From Lacticaseibacillus saniviri JCM 17471 = DSM 24301 (GTDB lineage: Bacteria > Bacillota > Bacilli > Lactobacillales > Lactobacillaceae), in contig NZ_BBBX01000011.1 in NCBI RefSeq assembly GCF_001311785.1, positions 1 to 64,000 of the forward strand: a stretch of 64,000 nucleotides of DNA, read 5' to 3'. The notes beneath the pieces were generated by a model, which had not been told where the DNA came from, ran no database searches, and saw nothing but the letters and a program-made list of their open reading frames with translations. Positions 8,391 through 17,577 of this stretch are shown piece by piece; the stretch's first letter is position 1; the number at the start of each line of letters is the position of its first letter. The translations under genes were made by a program, and so were the position numbers.

Positions 8391-9545
8391 TTATGCCTGA
8401 TAACGCTGTTCACCATTCAGGTAAGTCTCGGCTAAGGTCATGTCAGGATTCAAGACCAAGTAATCCGCATCGCGTCCCGGCAGAATGCTCCCACACTTGT
8501 CATTGACTTGGCAAGACTTGGCAGCGGTATAGCTCGCCATCTTCACGGCATCTTCTGGTGTGACACCATTCCAGTCGACCACATTCTTGATCGCTTCGTC
8601 GAGTTTTAGAATCGAACCCGCCAAGCTGTCACCATCCTTCAACCGTGCCATGCCATCCTTAACGTAGACTGGGAATTCGCCTAAGACATAATCGCCATCG
8701 GGCATCATGCCGGCCCGCATGCAGTCAGTAATCAACGCAACGTGTTCCGGTGTCTTTTCACGAATCAAACTCCCAGCGACTTCCGGCCGCACATGATGAC
8801 CATCACAGATCAGTTCATCATCGACTTGTTGCAGATACATCGCAGCACCGACCATGCCGGGTTGGCGGTGATTCAAGCCGCTCATCCCGTTGAAGGTGTG
8901 TGTGAAGACCGTGGCGCCGGCTTCAATCGCGGCCTTGGCTTGTTCAAAGGTTGCGGAGCTGTGGCCCAGTGCAACCACGGTGCCATCCGCTGTGACCTTC
9001 TCGGTGAAGTCAACAGCGCCAGCGCGTTCTGGCGCAATCGCGATTTTCTTCAATAGGCCTTTTGCTGATGCTTGCCATGCCTTGTATTCATCGACACTAG
9101 GGTCCTTGAAATACTTAGGATTCTGCGCACCCTTATGTTCTGTGGTGAAGTATGGCCCTTCAAAATAAATGCCTTGAATCTTGGCACCGGTCTCTTCACC
9201 CGCGTGCGCACCGATTGTCTGACAGACCGCGTTCAATTGATCAAACGAACCGGTCAGTGTTGTTGGCAACCAACTCGTTACCCCAGCCTTTAACAAGCCT
9301 TCTGACATTTCCTGAATCGCGGACCAGTCGTTATCCATGACATCATGGCCGAGTAACCCATGGATATGGGTATCGACTAACCCAGGTGCAATCCACTGGT
9401 TGCCCTTATCGACAATGCGACCTTCTGGCTTATCAGTTTCAGGATAATAGTTGCCAAACTTGCCCTCATCGGTCACTTCGAGATAACCACCATTTTCGGT
9501 ATTGGACTTCAAAAAGAATTTTGCTGCGTGAATATAATACGTCAT
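8391..9545 (-). CDS. nagA: N-acetylglucosamine/galactosamine-6-phosphate deacetylase
   Basis: Removes the acetyl group from GlcNAc-6-P or GalNAc-6-P in the cytoplasm. 384 aa from the ATG at 9545, which has a strong RBS (GGAGGAAAG); an in-frame extension to 9578 lacks one. Metal and catalytic motifs of the amidohydrolase fold: APGLVDTHIHGLLGHDVMD, YFEGPYFTTEHKGAQNP, ALGHSSATFEQAKAAIEAG, FTHTFNGMSGLNHRQPG and ALITDCMRAGMMPDG (catalytic Asp). It is the last gene of the PTS/AgaS operon, so GalNAc-6-P is a likely substrate here (AgaA/GnbF role), by inference. Frame intact. Confidence 0.9.
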   Translation of the reverse strand: MTYYIHAAKFFLKSNTENGGYLEVTDEGKFGNYYPETDKPEGRIVDKGNQWIAPGLVDTHIHGLLGHDVMDNDWSAIQEMSEGLLKAGVTSWLPTTLTGSFDQLNAVCQTIGAHAGEETGAKIQGIYFEGPYFTTEHKGAQNPKYFKDPSVDEYKAWQASAKGLLKKIAIAPERAGAVDFTEKVTADGTVVALGHSSATFEQAKAAIEAGATVFTHTFNGMSGLNHRQPGMVGAAMYLQQVDDELICDGHHVRPEVAGSLIREKTPEHVALITDCMRAGMMPDGDYVLGEFPVYVKDGMARLKDGDSLAGSILKLDEAIKNVVDWNGVTPEDAVKMASYTAAKSCQVNDKCGSILPGRDADYLVLNPDMTLAETYLNGEQRYQA

Positions 9546-9565
9546 ATTACTTTCCTCCATTGAAA

Positions 9566-9597
9566 GAGGTTGCGACAAACAAGTTCATCGCAACCTC
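9566..9597 (-). other. Intercistronic hairpin between EIID and nagA
   Basis: GAGGTTGCGA and TCGCAACCTC are perfect complements separated by 12 bases. No T run follows on the minus strand, so it is probably an mRNA stem affecting nagA translation or stability rather than a terminator. Part of the stem (AAAGGAGG) could sequester a Shine-Dalgarno-like sequence. Confidence 0.6.
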
Positions 9598-9614
9598 CTT
9601 TCTAATCCTTTTGA

Positions 9615-10494
9615 CTAAAGTGCTGCTGGCCATGCGAACAGGCCAAAGAATGAACCGATGAGACCGATCAGTAAGGTAATCCCAATCAGGGTCAGTGGGC
9701 TCTTCCCCTTCTTCAACATCCAGTAGCAGAAGAAGGTGTATGCCAGTGGTAACAGCGCTGGCATGATTTTATCGAGAATCCCAGCCTGCAGGTCGATCTT
9801 CATCTTGCCGATGGCGAACTTCCCATAAATACCATCCAGACTGAACTTGATGTAGGTTGCGGTTAAGCCACCGACAACAGCCAACCCGATAATGGTTGCC
9901 GCACGTGAGATCTTTTGCGTATTCTCACGCATCGAGGCAATCGCTCGCGTCCCGGTGTTATACCCATAATTCATTAACCAGAACAACAGACCAAAGTGAA
10001 CCGCGTTGAATAAGAGTAAGAACAGGATAGGACCGAAGATGTTCCCCTGTTGTGACAGTGAAACCCCAATCCCACCGGTAATTGGCAGTAAGGTTAACCA
10101 GAACAAAGCATCCCCGATACCACCCAGAGGGCCCATCAAGGCAACTTTAATCCCACGAATCGTGGACCGGTTTTCCTTGTTTTCTTCCATCGCGATAATC
10201 ACCCCTTGAACAAAGGTGACTAAGAATGGGTGCGTGTTGAAGAATTGCATATGATCGAGCAGTGAATAGCCCAAATCCTTTTGTTCTTATGAATCTTGGT
10301 CAGGCCAGGAATCAGACTGTATGTCCAGCCCCCACCTTGCATCCGCTCGTAGTTGAAGGACGATTGCAACATCAGCGAACGCCAAACCATTTATGCAAGT
10401 CTTTCTTGGTAATGACTTTTTCAACGGATGGATCTTCATAAGTGTCGGGAATTTGTAAGTTCTCAACATCTTTAATCATTTCATCAGATGCCAT
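9615..10494 (-). CDS. PTS mannose/sorbose-family EIID (frame broken twice)
   Basis: Membrane subunit of a mannose-class phosphotransferase system. Start at 10494 (MASDEMIKDVENLQIPDTYE, RBS GAGGAGGAT) overlaps the EIIC end. Core motifs: LMLQSSFNYERMQGGGWTYS, HMQFFNTHPFL, MGPLGGIGDALFW and a C-terminal ending in LFAWPAAL. Two breaks: near 10375 (probably loss of one copy of a CGCT tandem) and near 10275-10280 (an A lost before DLGYSLLDH). Repaired it is about 293 aa, as expected for EIID. It forms the channel with EIIC. Confidence 0.87.
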
Positions 10495-11302
10495 TGCTGT
10501 AATCCTCCTCTTCATCATCATCGTCTAAGCCCGTGTCTGTTGGTGCTGCGGGTTGTGCAGGCGTGTTATTGTTGCGGTTCAAGAAGAAGTCGTAAGCCGC
10601 AACGGATGCTGCAAGTAATGCAATCGCCAAAATTGGTAACTTCCCATATGCGGCAGCGATAAACCCAGCCACGAAGAACGGTGCGTATTCGATTTTCCAC
10701 ATAATCTTCAGTAACATTGCGAACCCAACGGCTGGCATCATCCCACCAGCGGCCTGGAAGCCACCCAGAATCCAAACAGGAATGGCCTTAACCGCAGCGG
10801 TAACGACACTTTGCCCGAAAATAGCAGGTAAGAATGCCATAATGAAGAACCCAATGAATAAGATGACTGGTTCAATCCACGCCATGCGATCCATTTTCTT
10901 GGTATCACCATTAACCGCAGCGAGATCCATGGTGTGCATCAATGGTGCTAAAGCAGTGAACAATAAGGTAATAATGGCTTGAACAGCAACTGAGAATGGC
11001 ACCGCAACCCCGACGGCCACTTCAGGCTTCAAACCTGACAGCAGTGCAAACAGTGTCCCGATAACCCCACCAATAACAACGTTGGGTGGTTGTGCCCCAG
11101 CAAGTGGCACCATCCCAGCCCAAACTAATTCCAGTGTCCCACCAGTGATAATCCCGGTCGTTGGATCGCCAAGAATAATCCCGATGACAGCACCCGTAAC
11201 GATTGGCCGGTGAATATGCGTCAACCCATTAAATTGGTCAATCGCCGCAATCCCAGCCCACAAACCAACTAGAATGGCTTGTAAAACGGTAACGTCATGC
11301 AT
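10484..11302 (-). CDS. PTS mannose/sorbose-family EIIC
   Basis: 272-aa membrane component that carries the sugar. Hydrophobic, with family motifs ILVGLWAGIAAIDQFNGLTH, GTLELVWAGMVPLAGAQPPN and VPVWILGGFQAAGGMMPAVG-like sequences (KAIPVWILGGFQAAGGMMPA). The C-terminus is acidic (DTGLDDDDEEEDYSNGI), which is unusual. The RBS is GAGGAGG. It sits between EIIB and EIID as in aga/gnb operons. Confidence 0.9.
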   Translation of the reverse strand: MHDVTVLQAILVGLWAGIAAIDQFNGLTHIHRPIVTGAVIGIILGDPTTGIITGGTLELVWAGMVPLAGAQPPNVVIGGVIGTLFALLSGLKPEVAVGVAVPFSVAVQAIITLLFTALAPLMHTMDLAAVNGDTKKMDRMAWIEPVILFIGFFIMAFLPAIFGQSVVTAAVKAIPVWILGGFQAAGGMMPAVGFAMLLKIMWKIEYAPFFVAGFIAAAYGKLPILAIALLAASVAAYDFFLNRNNNTPAQPAAPTDTGLDDDDEEEDYSNGI

Positions 11303-11343
11303 GTCTATACCTCCTCAAAAGTATGTGTTTATAACAATGGCGT

Positions 11344-11832
11344 TTATGCCTTTGCTAACAGATCCATTAAATCGGTGGCGCGCTCGTTTGGAATCCCCTG
11401 CACTTCAAGTTGAATCCCCATGTTGTGCAATTCATTGAAGGTGTCGATATCGTCTTGGCTCACAGAAACGGTGGCAGATAATTGTTTCTTACCTTCTGCG
11501 AAGTGTAAGTTCCCGATATTCAACTTCTTGATTGGCACGCCACCCTTAATCAGGGCTAATGCATCTTGCGGTGTCCGAATCACCAACAGAATTTTCTGCG
11601 TTGGGGCCGCTTTGCCAATCACCCGAATCGTCTTTTCAATTGAGAAGAAGCGAATCCCAACCGTATCCGGAATGACCATTTCCATCAAGTTCTGTTGCAC
11701 GGAATCCTTGGACACATCGTCATTAGCGACCACAATCAGGTTCGCACCAATTGTGTTCACCCAAGTCATCCCAACTTGCCCGTGCACTAATCGATTATCA
11801 ATCCGTGTTACAAGAATGTTTGGTTCTGTCAT
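11344..11832 (-). CDS. PTS mannose/sorbose-family EIIB
   Basis: Cytoplasmic phosphocarrier of 162 aa. The phosphorylated His lies in TRIDNRLVHGQVGMTWV (about residue 19). EIIB receives phosphate from EIIA and gives it to the sugar. I use the ATG at 11832 (RBS AAGGAGG) rather than the GTG one codon upstream. Neighbours are AgaS and EIIC. Confidence 0.92.
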   Translation of the reverse strand: MTEPNILVTRIDNRLVHGQVGMTWVNTIGANLIVVANDDVSKDSVQQNLMEMVIPDTVGIRFFSIEKTIRVIGKAAPTQKILLVIRTPQDALALIKGGVPIKKLNIGNLHFAEGKKQLSATVSVSQDDIDTFNELHNMGIQLEVQGIPNERATDLMDLLAKA

Positions 11833-11852
11833 CACTAATTCCTCCTTATTGA

Positions 11853-13025
11853 TTAACCTTTGTAGTCGTGTAAAATAACGCCCTTTACCACGCGATTAAC
11901 GGTCCCTGTTGGTGATGGTGTGTCGGGCAGATTGCCCACCTTAACGGAGCTCAGCAGCGCCACAGTTTGAGCAAACATGATGTCTGGCAGTGCGAGATAA
12001 GCTTCAGGTAAGTTCACATCACCGTTAGCAAAGAAGAAGTTCTCACCGCTAAAGTTGTTTGCCGCAGAAATTCCGACCGCAACCACACGCTTAGCAATGT
12101 GATCACCATTGATTTCTTCCATCACATCCACGTCGTATTGGCGGGTGTAGTCATTGTTATTCAGGAAGTCAAAGACCAGGGTCTTATCGTTCACGAATGA
12201 CTTTGGCCCATGCCGGAAGCCCATTGAGGTGTCAAAGACGGTCGCATATTGGCCAGCTGTGAGTTCGAGAACCTTGAGCTGAGCTTCACGGGTTAAACCG
12301 CCTAAGCTACCGGAACCCAAGTAGGTGATGCGGGCGAAGTCTTCATTCACGATGTCTTGAATTTCTTCTTCACGCATCACAACTTCGTGACCCATGTCAG
12401 AGATTTCTTTGACCCAGGCAGCTTTATCGCTATCACTTGCCGTATCAAAGACCAACAAGGCAGTCAGTGTCATGCAAGAGAAACTGCCCGTCATCGCAAA
12501 GCCCTTGTCGTTTGAGCCAGCGGGTTGTAGTAAAACCAGATTGCTTGCTTCGCCTTCAGCGCGCTTGGCGAGTTCCCCGTCTGGTGCGCATGTAATCGTG
12601 ATTTGATAGAGATGCTTCACCACTTGTTCAGCCAGCTCAACGGTCTTCACACTCTCTGGTGAGTTCCCACTACGCGCAAACGAGACCAAGATTGTTGGTG
12701 TATCCGCTTCCAAATTATCGTATGGTGAAGACACGATATCCGTCGTTGGAATGGATTCGAAGCGATACTTGCTGCGATCTCCATGCATGCTCAGATAGGG
12801 TTTGATCGTGTCCCCAACGTAAGCGGATGTACCAGCGCCGGTGAAGATGACCCGAACGATACCCGTTGTTTCGTTTTGAACCTTCTCGAGAAAGGCGGCG
12901 ATATCAGCCTTATGTGCTTCATATAAGTCATGTGCTTCGAGCCACAGTGCGGGTTGCTGCTTGATTTCACTCGTTGTGATATTGGCACCCATCTTGATCA
13001 AATCTTCAATACTCTTTTCAAACAT
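11853..13025 (-). CDS. agaS: SIS-domain sugar isomerase/deaminase, AgaS type
   Basis: 390 aa with two SIS domains: VIFTGAGTSAYVGDTIKPYL (first) and TYLGSGSLGGLTREAQLKVLELTAGQ (second), plus ILVSFARSGNSPESVKTVEL. AgaS (GnbE in lactobacilli) converts galactosamine-6-P to tagatose-6-P with release of ammonia. The ending GVILHDYKG is typical. RBS AAGGAGG. Its place between EIIA and EIIB with nagA at the end of the operon is the main support for a GalNAc pathway. Confidence 0.88.
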   Translation of the reverse strand: MFEKSIEDLIKMGANITTSEIKQQPALWLEAHDLYEAHKADIAAFLEKVQNETTGIVRVIFTGAGTSAYVGDTIKPYLSMHGDRSKYRFESIPTTDIVSSPYDNLEADTPTILVSFARSGNSPESVKTVELAEQVVKHLYQITITCAPDGELAKRAEGEASNLVLLQPAGSNDKGFAMTGSFSCMTLTALLVFDTASDSDKAAWVKEISDMGHEVVMREEEIQDIVNEDFARITYLGSGSLGGLTREAQLKVLELTAGQYATVFDTSMGFRHGPKSFVNDKTLVFDFLNNNDYTRQYDVDVMEEINGDHIAKRVVAVGISAANNFSGENFFFANGDVNLPEAYLALPDIMFAQTVALLSSVKVGNLPDTPSPTGTVNRVVKGVILHDYKG

Positions 13026-13045
13026 TGGTAGTCCTCCTTGTTGGT

Positions 13046-13471
13046 TTAAATACCGTCTTCATCATCATCAGGGGTTTGACGCTCGGTCTGCTTGAACGCC
13101 ACCACGCCGGATTGACCGGCTGTAATCGCGGCTTGTTCAAATTGGTCAACATTCAGTTCACGCTGGAAGAGTACTTCCATAATCATTGAGACGTTTGTCC
13201 CCGACAGGACAGTGACCGCATCGTGAGCGGTTTTGTACATCACCGCTTGATTGAAGGGTGTTCCACCTGGAATATCGGTGAAGAACGCCAATCCTGTGAT
13301 CTCCCCCAGGTCGCTCACAGCTGTTTTAAATCGTTCTTGCAGCTGATCCGCTGTCATGCCTTCTTCAAAATCAATGGCGATTAATTTGTCTTGGTCACCA
13401 CTGAGTAATTTGATTGTGCTTTGAATCCCGGTCGCAAAATGACCGTGACCCGTAATAATAATGCCTATCAT
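13046..13471 (-). CDS. PTS mannose-family EIIA
   Basis: 141 aa beginning MIGIIITGHGHFATGIQST; His9 or the neighbouring His in GHGHF is the phosphorylation site, as in ManX/AgaF. FFTDIPGGTPFNQAVMYKT is the second signature. I start at 13471 (RBS AGGAGG); the longer frame upstream is not translated from a proper site. The C-terminal tail is acidic (PDDDEDGI). It follows the GntR regulator. Confidence 0.92.
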   Translation of the reverse strand: MIGIIITGHGHFATGIQSTIKLLSGDQDKLIAIDFEEGMTADQLQERFKTAVSDLGEITGLAFFTDIPGGTPFNQAVMYKTAHDAVTVLSGTNVSMIMEVLFQRELNVDQFEQAAITAGQSGVVAFKQTERQTPDDDEDGI

Positions 13472-13484
13472 GCTATGCCTCCTA

Positions 13485-14209
13485 TCATCCGTTGATATGA
13501 TGAACCTGATAAACAAATTGATCTGAGCGTGCCACACTCAACGTGTACTCGATCACGTTATGGTGGTCACTGTACGTGGTGCGCTGCACATTGAGGCCCG
13601 GTGAATCCGCTGGGACCGCCAGCAAATTGGCATCATTTGCGCCAATCGAGCTGGCAAAAAAGGCTTCGTTGGCTTCCGCAATGGTCACGTGATAATGATC
13701 TTTCATCACGCTATAGAGCGCTGTGTTGTTCAGCAGATCAACCGTGAAATCCGGAAAAATCGTGCCTGGCAAGTAAGTGCGTTCAACCATCAGTGGCATG
13801 CCATCACCGATTCGGATGCGTTTCAACTTGTAGACTTTCGCACCCAGTGGCAGATTCAAGTTCTCAGCGATGTATTTATTGGCTTCAATCGTGTGGAGAT
13901 ACAATATTTTGGTCTCCGCGGTCTTACCCATCGCCTGCATCTGTTCACTGAAACTATAGGTTGTACTGAGGTCAGTGGCTTCACGTTCCTTATTCAAAAC
14001 AAACGTGCCACGGCCATGTTGGCGATACACATACCCCATGGTTTCAAGCTCATCCAGCGCAAGTCTCACTGTATTACGACTCACCTGATAGGTTTTTGTG
14101 AGCTCGCGTTCAGAGGGCAGTTGCTCATGAGGTTCCATCTTGTTTTCAATTTTTCTCGCAACAGATCCACTAATTGCTCGTGCAATGGCTGTTCGTATTT
14201 GCCTGCCAT
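13485..14209 (-). CDS. GntR/HutC-type regulator of the amino-sugar operon (frame broken once)
   Basis: Winged-helix DNA-binding domain: LPSERELTKTYQVSRNTVRL and ALDELETMGYVYRQHGRGTF, followed by a UTRA ligand domain (YIAENLNLPLGAKVYKLKRI, PLMVERTYLPGTIFPDF). Start at 14209 (MAGKYEQPLHEQLVDLLREK after repair; RBS GGAGAAG). The frame breaks at 14150-14154, where A5 must be A6. 241 aa, normal for the family. By analogy with NagR/GnbR the effector is an amino-sugar phosphate. It is the first gene of its own operon, so it is autoregulated if the operator at 14223-14246 is real. Confidence 0.87.
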
Positions 14210-14222
14210 ATCTTCTCCTCCA

Positions 14223-14272
14223 ACTGGTACCTACCACAAGACCAGTGTAACCGGATACACGAATTAAGTCAA
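14223..14272 (-). promoter_or_regulatory. Amino-sugar operon promoter and operator
   Basis: Minus strand TTGACT (14267-14272), 17 bases, TACACT (14244-14249). Overlapping the -10 and running downstream is ACTGGT-N12-ACCAGT (14223-14246), an inverted repeat whose TGGTCT half resembles known HutC/GntR-family amino-sugar operators. The stretch 14273-14413 is AT-rich with nothing else I can support. Confidence 0.7.
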
Positions 14273-14413
14273 TGTAGCATAAATAATTTTGCAGTTATTT
14301 TTCTCGTACCCGATTAAAAATAACAATTTAAAATAATGAATATTCTTATTGATCGCATATGGGCGTATCTGTGAATAATTTTTCAGACAGGACCACTCGT
14401 GTCTCGCGCCATC

Positions 14414-14455
14414 AAAAAAGCGCAATGCCAAACCCACGGGGGGCAGACATCGCGC
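14414..14455 (-). terminator. Terminator after repeat E14
   Basis: Minus strand GGCGCGATG pairs with CATTGCGC and is followed by TTTTTT; the loop contains CCCCCCGTGGG. It is downstream of the murE-racemase-14599 genes and of repeat E14. Confidence 0.65.
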
Positions 14456-14469
14456 CTTCTATCTCAATA

Positions 14470-14588
14470 TAAACGTGTTCCAAAAGGCAAAACATTCCGA
14501 TTAGCTCATCTTTGCCGAAGCCACAAACCGGCTTCTGGCCAAGATATTGCTAATCCTCATGTTTTAAGCACCTTTTGTCGCACTCTAA
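14470..14588 (-). repeat. Structured intergenic repeat E14 (class I), 3' UTR of the gene at 14599
   Basis: Minus strand starts GAGTGCGACAAAAGGTG and ends CCTTTTGGAACACGTTTA. AAAACAT pairs with ATGTTTT, TTAGC with GCTAA, ATCTT with AAGAT; the constant loop segments GAGGATTAGC and the CTAAyCGGAAT block are kept. It starts 10 bases after the stop codon at 14599. Confidence 0.85.
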
Positions 14589-14598
14589 CCGTGTGAGT

Positions 14599-15051
14599 TT
14601 ACACGCTGTTATTTTTCTTTGCCTCTTCATCCAAAATGGCTTGTGCTTCCTGCAGCACTTGCGCTTCCGGTGTCACTAAGACGTGATGATCCGCAAACCA
14701 AGCCATCAGATCCGCATAGTCCGCATCACTCAAGAATACGCCGAACAACTTTTGATGAACGGTCAGTGGCGCATAGGTTTCATTGAAATCCACACGCCGC
14801 TTGCTGGTAAATACGTAGAGCTTACCCAGCTGGAAGGTCGCCTGCTTGGTCGGTGTCTTGAATACAATCACTTGTTTGCCCGATGCAGCCACATAACCAC
14901 TCCCACTGCGACCATACCAGACCCGGTCGTAATGGTGGGCTGCAGCGTCCTGCTTAGCTCGCTTGGCGCGAAAATGATTGCTCAAATAAACAGCTTCAAA
15001 CGCTAATAAAACGAGAAACAGAATGACCCCAATCACAATACCCCAAACCAT
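14599..15051 (-). CDS. Hypothetical membrane-anchored protein, 150 aa
   Basis: One N-terminal membrane helix (VWGIVIGVILFLVLLAFEAV), then a soluble, partly basic domain ending in an acidic helix (EAQAILDEEAKKNNSV). I do not recognise the family. The start is 11 bases after the racemase stop codon, so it is the third gene of a murE-racD operon, suggesting a cell-envelope role. RBS AGGTGA. Its 3' end is followed by repeat E14 and a terminator. Confidence 0.75.
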   Translation of the reverse strand: MVWGIVIGVILFLVLLAFEAVYLSNHFRAKRAKQDAAAHHYDRVWYGRSGSGYVAASGKQVIVFKTPTKQATFQLGKLYVFTSKRRVDFNETYAPLTVHQKLFGVFLSDADYADLMAWFADHHVLVTPEAQVLQEAQAILDEEAKKNNSV

Positions 15052-15062
15052 GCGCTCACCTT

Positions 15063-15811
15063 CTACTTCATCATTTTGTTCAACATTGCCTTGCCCGTTG
15101 CTTCGGATTCACGAAAGGCGCGTCCCAAAGCCAACGTCTTATCCACGATGATGCTTTGGGCATCGATGGTGGTGTAAGGATGGTCACCGGCTAATTCCTG
15201 CGCCAACGACAATTCTGTACAACCCAAGACAATCACGTTGACTTTGAAGTCATCATGCATGGTCTGCAAAATCTTGTGGAACAATGGACCATCGACGCGA
15301 TTGTTCTCTTTGATATTCGTGTAAATCAATTCGTTAACCATATCCTGCACGTGGCGGTCCCCTAAGACCACTTCACGTCCCGTAGATTCGATTTCGTTGG
15401 TATAGATACCATCCGCAATCGTACCTTCCGTTGCGATCAAGCCAATGCGTTGTTCGTCTGGATATTGATCACACATCGTTTGGATGGCTAAGCGTGGCAT
15501 GTGCAGCAATGGCACATCCGTTTCCGCTTGCAGTTGATCGTAGAAATAGTGCGCGGTGTTGCAGACAATCACCATAAAATCAGGGTTCAACAAACTCTGT
15601 TGGCGAATATCATCCAACAAGGCAGGGTAAAAGCTGGGTTTACTGTGATCCAAAATATAACTGGTGCGATCAGGCACACTGGCATGATTCACCAAGATGT
15701 AGTCCATATAATCCTGATCTTTTTGGCGTCTGAGCGCTTGTTGAGCAGCCGCACATAACTCTCAGTGGCGGCTGTGCCCATGCCACCGATGACCGTGAAA
15801 AATCGTTGCAT
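15063..15811 (-). CDS. racD: Aspartate/glutamate racemase family protein (frame broken once)
   Basis: About 249 aa after repair. [20 protein letters not shown] opens the fold, and the two catalytic cysteines are in [11 protein letters not shown] (near residue 85) and [11 protein letters not shown] (near residue 195), as expected for PLP-independent aspartate racemase. The frame breaks at 15720-15724 (A5 must be A6, giving [18 protein letters not shown]). It directly follows murE. In lactobacilli with Lys-D-Asp cross-bridges, aspartate racemase supplies D-Asp; that use is inferred from the neighbour and not proven here. Confidence 0.83.
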
Positions 15812-15855
15812 GAATTTATTGCCTACTTTCTATATTAACGTGAGCCTCAATCGGG

Positions 15856-17400
15856 TTACAGTGATTCTGCAATCTCGGTAACAACCACCATATCGGTTGG
15901 CCATGGTGTATCGACACCGCGAACCTTTTGATAAGGATCAGCACCCTTACCAGCGACTACCACGATATCATTGCTGCCACTCGCCTTAATCGCCGCTTCA
16001 ATCGCTTCACGACGGTCGAGAACCTTGTGGACTTCCACCTTATCGTGATCGATGTCGCGATCGATTTCATCGATGATATCGGCAGGATCTTCAAATCCAG
16101 GATCATCGGTGGTCAGGTAAGCAACATTAGCGTATTCGGTTAAGACCTTAGCAAACCCTGCGCGACGAGACACACCCTTATCACCGGGGCTACCAACAAC
16201 CACCAAGATCCGTGGCTTGTTGTATTCCTTTTCGATAAAGCTGAGTAAGGCCTTCATGCTGGCGTAGTTGTGGGCATAGTCCACATAGACGGTCCCGTGT
16301 TCAGAAACAGCGAGGCTTTCCATCCGGCCTGGAATCTTGATCTTGGCGATACCAGGAACAGCACTTGCGGCATCAACACCAGCAAGGCCAGCACCGATAA
16401 TCGCAGCTGTCGCATTGCTTTCGTTGAAGTCACCGATCAGACTCAGTGAGTAGTGGCCGCCGACATTCAATTCAGCCGCCTTATCCGTGACAGGAATCAC
16501 GGTGAACTTGCTTGTTGCTGTGTCCGCTTCCGTACTTTCAAACCGGAAGTCGATTTGGATATCGTCACGTGCGGGTTCAAAATCGGTTGATGCAAACAAG
16601 TAGATGCTATCGGGATAGGTTGTCGTGGTTGCGGCTGCGTAGACTTCATCGAAATGATCCGTCTCGGCATTGATGACCACCTTACGCGCATTCACCAGTA
16701 GCTGCATTTTGTTGTGTAAGTAATTGGCAAAATTAGGGTGTTCGTTAGGCCCGATGTGATCAGGCGTGATGTTCAAGAAGAAGCCAATATCATAGGTCAA
16801 TCCAAAGACCCGGTTACGCAGGTAAGCCTGTGAGGAGACTTCCATGACCAGATGCGTCATCCCGTTATCGACCGCTTCACGCATATCGTGGAACAAGTCC
16901 AAGCTCTCCGGAGTGGTCAAGTCAGACTTGAAACGTTGGTCCGGATTAGGGCCCAGAACCCGATCGATGGTGGAGAACAGTGCCACATGCTTAGGATAGG
17001 CTTCTTCAAGAATCCCGCGGTTGAAGTAAGCCGCTGTTGTCTTCCCCTTGGTCCCTGTGTACGCCGTGATGACCAGATCGTCTTGAGGGAAATCATAAAA
17101 CGCGGCACTCAAAATGGCCATCGCTTTTGTGATGTTCGTGACGATCAGTGCGTTTAAACCGTTTCCTTCAACAAAAGGCTTTTCGGCAACATACGTCGTT
17201 GCCCCGTTATCCTTTGCCATTGAGAGGTAGATGGGGCGAAAATGTGCGCCCTTGCAGAAGAACAAGGTTGGCCCAGAAACCTTCCGTGAATCGTAGGCAA
17301 TGCCCGTCATTTCAACTGAAATGTCGCTCTGAACAGCACTACTTTTGAGTAAGTGGTGCTCCTTGAGTAACAGAATACATGCATTCAATGATAATGCCAT
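15856..17400 (-). CDS. murE: UDP-N-acetylmuramoyl-tripeptide synthetase (L-lysine-adding type)
   Basis: Adds the third amino acid to UDP-MurNAc-L-Ala-D-Glu in the cytoplasm. 514 aa. Visible: MTGIAYDSRKVSGPTLFFC (N-terminal domain), ATP loop AYTGTKGKTTAAYFNRGIL (about 112), LTTPESLDLFHDM, and MEVSSQAYLRNRVFGL. The usual DNPR motif of diaminopimelate enzymes is replaced by TDDPGFEDP, which points to L-Lys (or another basic residue). RBS TAGGAG. It has its own promoter at 17445-17472 and leads the operon with the racemase gene. Confidence 0.92.
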   Translation of the reverse strand: MALSLNACILLLKEHHLLKSSAVQSDISVEMTGIAYDSRKVSGPTLFFCKGAHFRPIYLSMAKDNGATTYVAEKPFVEGNGLNALIVTNITKAMAILSAAFYDFPQDDLVITAYTGTKGKTTAAYFNRGILEEAYPKHVALFSTIDRVLGPNPDQRFKSDLTTPESLDLFHDMREAVDNGMTHLVMEVSSQAYLRNRVFGLTYDIGFFLNITPDHIGPNEHPNFANYLHNKMQLLVNARKVVINAETDHFDEVYAAATTTTYPDSIYLFASTDFEPARDDIQIDFRFESTEADTATSKFTVIPVTDKAAELNVGGHYSLSLIGDFNESNATAAIIGAGLAGVDAASAVPGIAKIKIPGRMESLAVSEHGTVYVDYAHNYASMKALLSFIEKEYNKPRILVVVGSPGDKGVSRRAGFAKVLTEYANVAYLTTDDPGFEDPADIIDEIDRDIDHDKVEVHKVLDRREAIEAAIKASGSNDIVVVAGKGADPYQKVRGVDTPWPTDMVVVTEIAESL

Positions 17401-17444
17401 AGTTTACTCCTATCTAGGCCTGTCGCCTGCTGAAATCTTCTATT

Positions 17445-17472
17445 ATTATAGCATATCGCTCCCGGTTGTAAG
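17445..17472 (-). promoter_or_regulatory. murE promoter
   Basis: Minus strand CTTACA, 16 bases, TATAAT, about 40 bases upstream of the murE start codon. The -10 is perfect; the -35 is moderate. Confidence 0.65.
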
Positions 17473-17502
17473 GGAACGCGACAGATTAAGTGCTGCCATA
17501 TC

Positions 17503-17533
17503 AAAAAGGCCGCAACAAACGTCGCAGCCTTTA
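17503..17533 (-). terminator. Terminator after the small membrane protein gene
   Basis: Minus strand AAAGGCTGCGACG and TTGTTGCGGCCTTTTT form a stem with a T run, about 45 bases after the stop codon at 17578. Confidence 0.8.
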
Positions 17534-17577
17534 TTGTTTTTAACTAGTTATCCTCTGACCATGCCCATCGACATGAG

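Noticed and set aside
13472-13537. 22-residue N-terminal extension of EIIA
   Set aside because: EIIA proteins begin directly with the GIIITGHG strand, and the ATG at 13471 has the RBS.
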